Below, in pieces: positions 44,937-57,500 of a DNA stretch of 64,000 nt (position 1 is the first letter of the stretch; the number at the start of each line of letters is the position of its first letter). Source of the stretch: Takifugu bimaculatus. Taxonomy: Eukaryota; Chordata; Actinopteri; Tetraodontiformes; Tetraodontidae. A program made the translations under genes and the position numbers. The notes below the pieces were generated by a model, which had not been told where the DNA came from, ran no database searches, and worked only from the letters and a program-made list of their open reading frames with translations. Location: assembly GCA_004026145.2 (NCBI GenBank), contig CP034984.1:14164541-14228540 (forward strand). The letters are read 5' to 3'.

Positions 44937-47900
44937 ATGGAGACCAACAAAGTTCTGCATTTTGTGCCTTCCGGTAAGTCTCTGAGCCGCTCCTCAGCCG
45001 TGCACGACTCAGTGTTGACTGGGAGAAGCTCGGGGTTCCCTACCTTGTGAAACCTGAGAGCCCCCCTGTGAAAAACATGTGCTGCCTACCTTCACTTCCC
45101 CTCTGGAGGACGACAGATGTTGTGGGCGTGCGCGCCTTCTCGTGTACATACTTGCTGTGTGCTCTTTCTCTGGACTTGTTTGTGAGAGAAACTGAGTTTT
45201 ATTTTTTTTTTCCCCGGGAGGTGTGGCTGTACGCGCAAGAAATGCAGATTTGTTTTTCATTTTTAACTGTGTGTTTGCCGTCTTTTCCTGCCCCCCCAAC
45301 CCCCCCCCCGCTCGTGTATGCGGTTTCTGCAGCGGGTTTCTCCACTTGAGGAACTGCAGAAATACCTGCATGTCAGAGACGCGCAGAAAATCCCCAGTAT
45401 ACCTGCCCAGTATAAACAGCTGGAATGCAGAGGAGCCGGAGCTCGAGACGCACTTCATGTGTTGCGCCCGTGCGCGTGTGAAGCCGGAGACAAAGTGTGT
45501 GAGACCGGGCACATGCCTGTGTGAGTGTGTTGTAAATTGAAATGATGTGTCCATCCGTGTGTGCGTGTGTGTGTGCGTGTGCGTGTGTGTGTGTGAGGGC
45601 AGGTCAGTGTGCTTGGCTGCGTGTCCCCCCCCCTGAAGGTCCTCTGGGGGTCCAGAGCCCATTCGGAGGTGTGATGCAGCTTCCTCCTCAATTTATTTTG
45701 TCTGTGATGGCAGAGGGGGATACTGCATCTGTGTGTGTGTGTGTGTGTCGCGCTCCGTGCACGTTGGCTACATGTCGGCGTGTGTTCGGGGCCGTGATGA
45801 ACGCTGCTGCGTCTCGTCCCCTGAAGACTCGTTTGCATTAATTTGCTGTGTGTTGATTAGCGGGCAGGTTCCAGGATGTTTGTGGTCACGGGAAACGTCT
45901 GATCGTCTCCCTGAAATCTCGATTTCACCGCAGGAATTTTCACTCGTCTCCGCTTAACCTTGGCAACCCGCCGCGTCTGCACCGCCGCCGATGACCCAAC
46001 GACTCCATTAGCACATGTGCTCTATAACATTGGCTTTTCCCACCAACTTTAGCCGCCCGAGAACGCGTCGCCTGTCCGGGCGCTGTTGTTGCGACGTCAT
46101 GGCCGCGGCGGCTCGCGGCTCCGTCGGCGCTAACCTGCAGTCAGGTGACGGAGCCGCTGTGGGAGGAGGTCAGCAGATATGGGTCCCAGGTTATGGAGCC
46201 GTCAATTAGCAGCGAGCTGCTCTGTGTCGTTACGCGGTGTAATAACACCACAGCACGTTTGTTTCCGAAGCCTCGTTTCCGTTCGGATATCAAACGGCGA
46301 GAAGCTGCAGTTTGTGAAGGTGCCGGATGGGAATCAACATGTGATGGAAGCAGGTTATTGTTCTAACTGAATTCCACCGCCCGTCTTTATTTTCTGCTGT
46401 TTCAGCCTCATTATTTGTTCCATCTGTCTGCAGTGGAGTTACGGGACAGTGAAAGAGGCGAAATGATGGAGGTTTGGGTCCAAATCTGCTCTGAAACGCT
46501 TGAATGTGCGGCTCAAACTGGTCTGATCTCAGTGATCCAGCTTGTTATGGTTAAAGTTTCAGCTCCAGTGTGACTGATTTCGATTAAGGGCGGAGCTCCA
46601 GTTAAGACACGCCCACCCACCCCGACCCTCATGCACACACCATGCTACGCTAACTAGCTGCTCAGTACTCGCTTTACCTCTTTAGTCACAATCGTCCCGA
46701 TCCAAGCTACAGGAGTCGTCACAGATTGCATAGTTGACAGGTGCTCGTGTGTATCGGAGGGGCGGAGCCAAGAGTGGCGCCGCCGCCATCGGCCGCCATC
46801 TCAGCCAGTTATGACAGACGGGTCAACAACTCTGCTTCATAAGCAAATACGTAAAGAGTGGTTCTTTACTTTACTGGAAGGTCTGGAGTGTAAAAATGTT
46901 AAACAGGCCAGATTAGCTCCTGGTCCCAGTATGAACCTGCCCCCCCCTCCACCTGCCCCCTCCACCTGCCCCCTCCACCTGCCCCCCCCCCCCCCCGTCC
47001 TGTTAGCGAGGCGTCCATCTCCACCGGTGACAGACAGCCCGGTAACCAGCGCAGCCGTGACCTGCGCAGCCAGGAAACATCGGTGCCGAGGACACACGGT
47101 GGCGGCGTAAATTAGCGCTTCCCCCATGTGGACCTGGAGGTGCCTGTGCGCACGTGTGTGTGCATGTGCCCGTGTGTGTGTGTTCTACGGATGTGACAGT
47201 GATCTCTGATCAGTATTCACCACTGGCAGCAGAGCTCAGAAGCGTCTGAGCACAGCCATCTGGGCAGAGGCAAAACACACGCGCACGCACATGCACGCGT
47301 GCACGCACACACACGCTTATACACGCTAATATAAATACACACCGGCAACATGCAAAAGCATCATAAAAACCACTTCAGGTTGGCCACATAAGTGCACACA
47401 CAACCATTTTAATGCCCTACCTGCACACACACACTAACGCGTGCATGCACTCACACACACACACACAGTCTGACAGATATTGTCCATAAACACTGTGTGT
47501 AATCATGTACACTCTTCATTCTATTTACACGATTCATTCAATTTCCATAATTTGTTGGTTTCACTGGTGCAGGGTGTCGTCACAGACACCCATCAGTTCA
47601 AGGAAATGAGGCTGAAAAACATGTTTATTACAGTCACACACACACACATGCACGCACACACCCCAGTGTCTTATTTACTGTTGTGTTGTGCTTGTCCTCG
47701 CTGCGTCTCCCACACACACATTTGCAGACTGTTATCGCAGCGTTTGGGCAGACCTCTGAAAAATGTGCCATAATAAAGGCTAATGGTGTAAAAGTGTGTG
47801 AAGCTGAAGGTTCTGTGTTTACGTCTCCCGGGTCTGCGGCGCTGGAGGCTCCACACACACACTCTCTGTCACCGACTCCGCGTTGAGTCGGTGTGAACCT

Positions 47901-48505
47901 GCCAGAACTCCTAATCTCTGTCAGGATCACAGCCGGTCCAGCTCCTCGTGTGTGTGGGATCCTCCCGGCCTTCAGCTGCCGTTGGAACAGCAGCTAAATT
48001 ACAGCTTCTAATTAACCAAGCAGTTGCTGGAACTCACTTCCTGTGTCAGTCTTCTTACACCAGCCAGATGTAGTAATGGTCATGGTGAGGGTAGCTGGGG
48101 GTACTGAGGGTAACTGGGGGTACTGGGGGTAGCTGGGGGTACTGGGGGTAGCTGGGGGTACTGAGGGTAGCTGGGGGTACTGGGGGTAGCTGGGGGTAAC
48201 TGGGGGTAGCTGGGGGTACTGAGGGTAACTGGGGGTAACTGGGGGTAGCTGGGGGTACTGGGGGTGCCTCTGGGCCAGAGGCAGGAATGCACCTTGGACA
48301 AGTCACCGTTTGCTCGCACCCATCTGAACGTCAGTCTCCAGTTAAGCTCGTGTGCATTTTACTGGACCTCACCGGGTCCAGAGAAACCCGACCGGCACAT
48401 CTGCCCACTGGTGCCGCCAGAACAGTGGCGGTTTTACAGATGACGCCGGGCAGAGCGCCGACGGGCCAACGGACGACGGGACGGCTTACACAGGTGGACA
48501 CTGCA

Positions 48506-48570
<65 letters not shown>

Positions 48571-51500
48571 CATTAGCCTGAACATGATCCCCATTTAAGC
48601 TCTATAGATTATTAAAACCCCATTTGTTGATTCCCAGAAAATGAATTTTGAGCGATTACACACATTTAATATGAGACGTCGTCACAAAAACAAACATCGG
48701 CCAAGCGAGGGGATTAAGTCAGCTGTCGGGCAGCAGCGACGGCGCCCGAGCGTGGCGTTCGCCGAGGTTCTCCGGTGAGGTGCCCACGCTCGCCTCGGGC
48801 AGATCTTTGCTTCTGCAGGGATCAGTTGATGCCGTGTTGCTGGGATCACATGACATGATCACATGACATGATCGCCATCAGCTGACAACAGCTGAACTCT
48901 GCCGGTCAGAACATCTCCAGGAGTCCTGGAGATGTTCTGACCCAGATGGAGGCGCAGCGCTGCGGTGACCAACAAGCGTTGAGATTCTTTATTTGGGTGT
49001 TTTTCCGACCTTGTGGATCATCGATTTCCTCTCGTGTGCAGATGTATTCGTTACCCTGTAAAGTCGAGGCTGAATTCAATTCAGAAGGCGTCATTTATCC
49101 CATCCACTCCTTTATAGCTAATTATTTAGGTTGTTAATTAACAGACACAAGTTCTCCCCAGAGCCGAGACGTCGGGGGGGGGGGGGGTACAGGAACGCTG
49201 CTAAATCTGCTGCTGAAGCTTCCAAAGCTGCACCAACCAGAATGACAGCAAATATTGCAGATTTATTAACAATCCAAAGCCATTTTACTAGGAAAACAAC
49301 ACGGAGCAGATTTATTATTTGACTTTTCCGATAGATTAAATATGTATTTCTTTGTTTTCGTGTTGTCAAAAAACCCCGAAACAATAACGAACTGCCTGAT
49401 TAGCTCATTTTTCAGTGTTGTTTAAACTGCTCTTGTGCACTAATTAGGTCGGCTTTCTAAAGGTACTAAGAAAAAGTTGCCGTGGACCCAAGGACAGGAG
49501 AAACACCTACAACTGCACGTCTAATTAAACCAACGCCCGGGGACAAAGCAGAGAAACAACTAAATGAGAAGAACTTTGGAGCAGTTTATGAATTATTACG
49601 CTGTTATATACATGCTAGCAAATGCAAGCTAACGTTACCGCCTCTGCATGTGCACTCTGGCGCCACTAGGGGCCGCTCTCGCGCGCAGAGATTTGTTGAA
49701 TTAAAATACTTAAAGGTGGAATTAAATGGAGACTGATCAATAGGAGACATATAATGGTTCTAACCATCCCAACCAAGACCAAACAAAGACTTTACGTGGC
49801 TTTGATGTGGTAGAACAGCATAACGACGCCGTTAGTGACGATTCCACTCACATCCTTGCTTCTCCTTCCATTTAAACCATCAAGGGAGGAGCGGCGCTGG
49901 GCTGTAGACGGCCTCGACGTGTTGTTGTCCACAGCATGGTCACGTCTCCCCGTTGATCTGACTGGCAGGAGACAAAAATACCCTCCCAACACAATATTAA
50001 GCTTGTTTAGAGGGCGACCATTTTGGTCCCAGGCGTATTTATAGCACAAAGGATCTGTTGACGTGAGTCTCAAAGCAGAAGCCGTCATTGTGGTGTTAAA
50101 ACTCTCAGCGTGTTTCATCCAGTTTGCTGTAATCAGACGGTGGGGGGGGGCAGACACATGTCGTAAACACGACCTGGTGTTTAAGGAAGGGAAAGGCCTC
50201 CCGGTGGTCCTCCACCGGCTGCGGCCATCCACGCCACTCTGGGTTTGCTGCTGGGTAATTAGGCCGCCATCTCGCATGTGTCCTCGCGTTCGCTGCGGAT
50301 TACAGCGCGCCGCCGTCTGCAGGTTGCAGCACAGGAAGTGGCGCTGTGCAGGCGAGGCGTGCTTGGTTCCTATTTAATATCGCTCTCACACGGGCCGCGC
50401 TGCTCTCGGGAGGGAACAACTTGTGCTAACAGACAGAACGCCCCCTCCTGCCCCCTCCTGCCCCCACCGCCGTGGGGTAATTATTCTAAGATGTATGAAC
50501 GTATAGGAAGCATGATGCAGACTCATGTGATCGCTCACACGTGCTCCTGGTTGTGCATTTGAAGGGATTCTCTACGTGCACGCGTGGGGACGTGAGGCTC
50601 TGCGACGCTGTCTGTTAAAGTTCTTTATTTCTGCAGTAATTAATGTAAAGCGGAGCACGTTAGCGTGTAGCGGCGGCGCAGAGGGACAGCAGGGAGAGAC
50701 ACACGAGACAAAAGGTCTGACCTTCACAGGAAGACGAGGACAGACAGAAAATGAGGAGCTCTGAAACTTGGTGGACAGTGGGATGGAGATCACTTCATGT
50801 TTTCTGAGTTCACATGTTGCCAGCGTGATAGAGTGAAGCTAGCTGGAGGTTAGTGGTTCGGTTCGCACTGAAACGGACCAAAGAAAAGTTGGACTTAGAA
50901 AGGTTCTACCTGGTTTGAAATGGAAAGTTGATCCCTGATGGTCCAGGCAGCCAGAGACGCTGTAAACAACAGACTTCAGATACAGAATATAGGAAGAACC
51001 CAGCAGATCAAAACGGGACCAACACCAAGCTAACAGTTCCATGCTATCGGGATTGCTAGTCTTGTTGGCTACCGCCACCAGTCGCTAATCTGCGGCTACC
51101 GTCTCTGTAACGACAGCTAAAATCCTCATATTAGGTTCCAAGATTCCAAAGATTATTATTTTCATTTTTAAAACTGAGCCAGAATAGAAGAATCTGACAA
51201 GTGAGAGCAGATAAAGTTCTGTCAGCCCTCCGGTGCTGATATCAGAGCTGGAGGAGATAATTGTTCCCAGTTTATTGAGCAAATTCATCATTAGGAACCC
51301 TGATGAGGAATAATTAATGTGGGAGCGATGGATGGATGAGGGATGGATAGATGAGGGATGGATGGATGAGGGGATGATGGATGAGGGGATGGATGGATGA
51401 GGGGATGGATGGATGAGGGGATGGATGGATGGATGAGGGGATGGATGGATGGATGAGGGGATGGATGGATGAGTCCTGCTGTCTTTGACGCCTGTAGCAG

Positions 51501-54500
51501 AACGATCGGAGAAACAGGCCACCGGACTTTCTGCCTGTTGCGTCACCAGAAGCAGCTGTTCCTGCGGCGTCGGCGTCGCTCAGATTAGCGAGCGTAGCTC
51601 TAATGGATGAAACGTCTCCATGCTAACGCTCACTGTCACGTCAGCCACCAGCACCGAAACGTTGGGGGGTGGGTTCTAGTCCCGGCTGTGATCCGAAGAG
51701 CTCGTTGAGGGTTTCAACCACTGACGTGTGGCTTGGGGATTTGATGCCCTTCAGAAGGATGATGCAGAAAATTCCGGTACGAACGTCGTAGAGCTGGAAC
51801 AGCTCAGCAACTGTTTCCACTTGGACTCCAGAATGTTGGGAGTTTGGGAGGTCAAAGGTCAAGGTGGCAGCGGCCTGATCTTTGGGTTCTCCTTGGATCT
51901 CAGGAATGCCGTTGGGAGCAAACATGAACTTGGCCTCAGGGTTGAATGGACTCCATCGTAAAGGTCAGAGGTCGGTCAGGAGCCGTGAATGACGTGTTTT
52001 TAGGGATTTTTGGTTCCCGAAACTATAGAAAAATATTGGATTTGCTACAATTATCCTGCGTTCAGTGTGGACCAATCAAAGCAACGTTGATGCGCAACAG
52101 CATTTGAAGTCGTAGACAGGAAGTGGCAGGAAGTGACAGGAAGTGGCAGGAAGTGACAGGAAGTGACAGGAAGTGGTATGAAGGGACAGGAAATGCAAAA
52201 ACCAGTACAGAGAAAGTCCAGACTGGAACTGTCAGCTTTAATTGGGACGCTTTAACATTACTGGCTAAATCTCTCGTGATACTTTAGAAAACCTACATTT
52301 ATGTCAGTTTCTGCTCGACTCACCACGTTTTTCATCTTTGCTTCAGCTTAAATACGGAGTTTTTCCATTTGGCTGCAGTGAATCAGGAGGACAAAGGCAG
52401 CTTTTTTCTGTTGATGTGACTCATTGTGCTTCAAGGCTCTTAGGTACGAGCGCCCATCAAAAACCGCCATCTTGTCTTCATACAGGTGGGGTGAAGCTGA
52501 CCAGACGGTAGTCGTGGTTACCACCTATGTTAAACACCTGATCTATAGAGGCAGGTAGACCTGCGTGACCTGGTCAGGACCACCTCCTTACGTCCCCACG
52601 TGACAACAAAGGCAAAGTTTAGCCTCCCTTTAATGGCTGTGCTTAATTAATACGACCGTTTAAACCCAAGTGTGATGACAAGAGGACACTGAAGGCTAAA
52701 CGACCGCCTGCTGCCCCAGAACCTCTGTGGGAACGTCCCCCAGCAGCTCTTCCAGAGGAATTCCCTCTCCCAGTCTGGGCTCCGTCAGCGACCCCGGCTC
52801 CAGGGTGGAGGGTGCCAAAAATGCCCCAGGGCACAATTAGCCATCAAAAGGCCGCGGTTCCTGCTCAGCTTTGGCCCACTCCTCACAGACCCCCCCACAG
52901 ACACAGCAGGGACACCTTTTAATCTTCTGTTGTTCACTTCCCCAACTCACCTCGCCCTGAAATTCCTGGACTTGCCCCCCCCCGAGGGCACGTGCGCGTC
53001 TTGTGCATGTACCTGCAGCGTTTGCTCGGGTTGCATCAGTATCAACTCTAATTAAAGGACCTCTCGCAGCACTTTACAACACAAACGTTGTTTTTAATGT
53101 CTCTGGGGGGGGACTGCTGGGTTAATGAGACGCTCCTGCCAGTAAAGGTGCCCACAAGTGCTCGTAGAACATTTAAGATCCTTCACTTTCACTTGATTAA
53201 AATACCTGAAGCCCTCAAACAGCAGCAGGAAAGCAGCTTTTTAGCGACATGCTAGTCAAGTTGAAGCAGAGCAGCTACCAACTGTTGGCTGACGGTGGTT
53301 CTGTGGGACCGACCCGGGGGTCCTGAGTCATCGTGTTGCATCATGTGACCTCCCAAAGGCGCATCACGAGACGCGGCCGAGCGGCATCATGTGACATCAG
53401 TTTGTGCGGAAATCCTCGGCAGGTTATTAGCTGCAACGTGGTCGCCGTGTGGGGCGAGCGAGGCGAGTTAATGAAATAAAACTACCGTGAGTCAGCCTGG
53501 GATGTGGTGTGGGATCGATTAGGGAATTCTCCTGACATGGACGTGGGGAACATCTGGGGAACATACCAGAGAGGACAGCAGAAGGAACTGTGTGGGGGGG
53601 GCTACGATGAGAGCTTGGCGTGAGATAGAAAGAAGGTTTCTGTTGTTCTGTTGGTTAACGTATGTCTGGTTTATTTCTGGGTCCAGAGAAATGGTGTCGC
53701 TCAGCCCTCACACTTCGCTTTTCTTTGGGAAAAGCAGCCGTCGTTCCTGACAAAGCTCTCGTTGTTCGCAGGAGGAGGAGTTTGTCGTCGTGTAAACTCA
53801 GCTGACTGCTGGGCAGCGATGAAAGCACGACGCACGCCAGACCAGCCCCGAGACGTTGGTGCGACAGTGTTTCTGTGGCTTAGCGCGCGCTGCTCCTCTT
53901 TTTACAGAAAGGCTGCAAAGGTCACAAAGGTCAGCTTTAAACCCCGCAATAATCAACTCAAGCTTGATTAAAAATGGGCTCAATCATTTCCTGTCATACA
54001 AATTTATCCCGTGAGCGTGTGAGGTTGTCACGCTCACGTTTAGCTTAAAGCAACAGCCTCTTTAGCATTCGCGACAGGGACGCGCTACAGCGGCGTGCTG
54101 CGCATGATGGCGGCGTCCCCTCAAACGTGGCTGCATTTCCAGAGAAATGAGCCTTCTTTATGAGCTGTGCCGCACAAACGGAACGCAAAGGTTGAACATC
54201 AAAGCGCATCTGCTGGAGAAGCGTCGGTTTGGAGCTGTAACGACAATAATGGGAAATTCTGCCCGGCGTTCTGAATCATCTCCTAATTACCTGCACGACG
54301 TTTGTCTGCTCTCCATTTTGAAAAGGAATCACGTGTTTTTCATCTCTGCACCTCCGGTGGAACCAATTTATCATCAAAACAGAAAAATACACCCAAGTAT
54401 CCAAGATTCTGCTGCTCTGTGATGCATCTGCTCCTCCAACGCCGCCGTCAGGACGTCAGGACGTCAGGACGTCAGGACGTCCTGTCCGCCCAGCAGCAGT

Positions 54501-57500
54501 TGACAGGAGGCGAACGTACGGACGCCTCGGCAAACACGTGTCCGCCATCTCGGTCTGGACCCGGTGTGTCCATGTTTTCAGATCCGGATGGATCTTCTGC
54601 CCTGACAGCAGAGGAGACTTCATGACTGTTAATGAGGCCGCGTCTGAAAGGCCAGCGGAGCGTGAAGCACGTAAAGGTCCTTAATCAGCTCCCACCATCA
54701 CGCCGCGGCACCAGCACGCGCGCCAAAACCCCGAAGTCGGAGCCGACTTGCTCGTCTCTGCTCTTCCGGTGTGCACATTTAGAGAAAAGCTCTTCATTTG
54801 TGGAGGGGTGGAACGTTCCCGCGGTACTTCCGCGGATCTGCCAACGCCAGAAGACGGACGATGCGCACGTGGACCGGAGCCGACGCCGTCCCTGATCACA
54901 GCGTTCTGGCAACGCCGCGGCTCAGAGGAGTGCGCCGTCCTCCCGAAAACATAAATAAATGAGGAGCTCAGCAGAAGATTCCCTCCAGGATGCTGAAATA
55001 GTTTTGTTCACGGTGGCTCAATCATTTCTGTCTCCATGACAACGAAACATAACCTTATTTGAAATGGGCCTGTCGACTGTAGCGCTTGCACTACTGCTGC
55101 TAACTCGGGGGGGGGGGGTATTTAAGCAGCTAGCCTCAGCTGTGATAATAACAGACCAGATTACCATCAGAGGTGTGAGACAGGTGTGACACCTAATGGT
55201 GCAGGAGGGGGCAGATTCTCCTCCCTCCCTCCCTCCCTCCCTCCCGACTCCTCTGTCGTTAACTTCCCGATCATCTTAATTATTCACTAGCCAGACAATT
55301 TCGTGGCCTATTTTGTGACGCAAGGGGCGTGTTGGAGTTGGTGTTGGCGCGTTCACGAAACGGGACGGTTCCTCCGATCATCACCGACTCCCTTCACTGA
55401 TTATTCCGTTTGTCATCTGACAGGAAATCAGATCCAACGAGTTTCTGGAGCTTCTCAAATGCTCGTGATACATTTGAAGGTCACATTTTTCGGGCTCAAC
55501 TTCCCACATTAAAGCTGCGTTTCCCATCTTTGGTGAAACGGACATTTGAAGCTTCGTCCACACAGCAGAAGCGAGCGGAATCTGTGGGTTTTTGATGCTT
55601 TGGGAGCAAACTGCGACTTGTTTGATCCAAAAAGCAGCGAACAATCGTGTTTCTCAGTGTTTGTTCACCGTTTCACGTCGGTTCTGCGTCGGTTGGTCGA
55701 GTTGCGCCATCGTGCGCTTCAAAGAACGTCCAGAAACTGTAAAAGTCTTCAGACAAACTCCATCTTTGAAGCATCGGGCCAATTAAATGGATTTATTGGC
55801 TGTGTGGAGGAGGTCACAGTGTGTTCCCACCTTGATTAAAAGGAATACACAAAAATGTTGGATGAATTTTTAATAACTCTTGTTTTAATAACGTGGAAGG
55901 GAGGCAGGAAGCCAGTGGCTCGTGTTGTTCCTCCACCAGCCCTGCTCAGATGCTGGAAAATTCATCCTTCACATCATTTTTTCATCCCCTTTTAAACGAA
56001 ATTTATTTAAAATTAAATGGCTAAATGCAACATTGCAGATATCACAGATTTTCACACAGATTCTGGTTGAAGGTTTTTATCAGGCAGTTTAGATGCAAAA
56101 ATCGACATTTTGCCTTGTGGATAAATTAATTTAGTTCCCTGTAATGATCAGACAGTTCCAGGTGACGTTTTTACCTGTTAAAGGCGTTAAACTGCCCAAA
56201 CATCCAAGAAATCAGGGCAAAATCAAACACTTGAAAATAAGATCAGCTTCATTTCAATGTAATTAAAAAATATTATATTAATTTATAGATTTGTGTTTAT
56301 TTTTGTTTAGTGTGTGTGCTGTATTAAAGGTTTTCTTTTTTTTTTAAATGGATGAGAGGCACTAAGACTTTAAGGAAAGCAGGGTAACCGTTAGCAACCC
56401 AGGCAGCAGCAGCATCACCTGTGCAGATTAACGCAGGTAATTGTTGCTGCCTTCAGCCCCAGAGGTGCCCAAACATCTGTGTGGTTAAAGTTAGGGAGCG
56501 TCTGAATGTGTTTGTCTCTCAGAAGATGGCGTTTCTCTCACCCCTCCCCTGACTGACGTGGTGATCTTTAACAGTCCTGTCAGGGAAACACCCCGGAGAC
56601 GCGCTGGCGAGCCTCGGTTATAGGATGAATATGTAAACGTGCCGGCTCACCGCTCACGGGAAGCCCTCTGCCTTTGGCCCGGCGTCTCGATAACCTTCAG
56701 AATCTCCCCCCTCTCCCCCCACGCCGCGCCGTCTGGCCACACGTTGCACGCAGTCACGGGGCCGCGTGACAAACCCTCTGAAGTGTGTGTTTGCAATGGG
56801 GGCTCTTTGCCAGATTAAGTTTAATTCCAAAATGAGATGTGCAGCGTTTAAAAAAGCGGCGCCCGAGCCTAGCGGAGCGATGCTGTGCCTGACAGCCGAA
56901 CTCGCTCCGTCTTATCTCTGGATAAAGTCCTGACCTTTCTGATGAAAAGAGCCTGTAAACACGTAATCGTCGCCTGCTAACATTTCTGCAACCTAATGAA
57001 CACGTTAGCAACGAGCGCGGTGCATTTTTCTGTCAGCGAAGGGAATTCTTCTCCTGCTCCGTTTGCCTCCAACAGCTTCGGCCTTGGTTTTCTGATTAGG
57101 GGAAAGGTGACGAATCGAGTCAGACCTGTTTGTTTGGGCGCTGCCTTTTCACATTTCTGTCCTCATTTCACAGAGCTACATGGGGATTTTTTTGGTTTTT
57201 GACCTTCTGGTTAATTTTCTGCAAGCGTAACTGGACGTTTACTTAATCTACGTCTAAGTTCCACTTAAATAATGTTTGAGTTAAGAAAGAGCAGCCAAGA
57301 ACGCTCCTAGATTTCCTACTGGCTCCGCCCATTTTCCCAAGTGTGCGTCTGAATGATCCGCGTGGACTTGGGCAGTTAGTCATGACAGTGGGTTTAACCT
57401 GGGCAGCAGCAAGTCCGTGCCTGCCTAGCCGCGCCGATCCAAACGGTCTGCCCCAGTGCATCATGGGAAACGCACACTGAAACAGACCGTATGTGTCCAA

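Noticed and set aside
45318..45524. Open frame MRFLQRVSPLEELQKYLHV... after a CTGCAG acceptor-like site
   Set aside because: No consistent donor, and it runs into TG-rich sequence; its phase does not fit exon 1 of the unknown gene.
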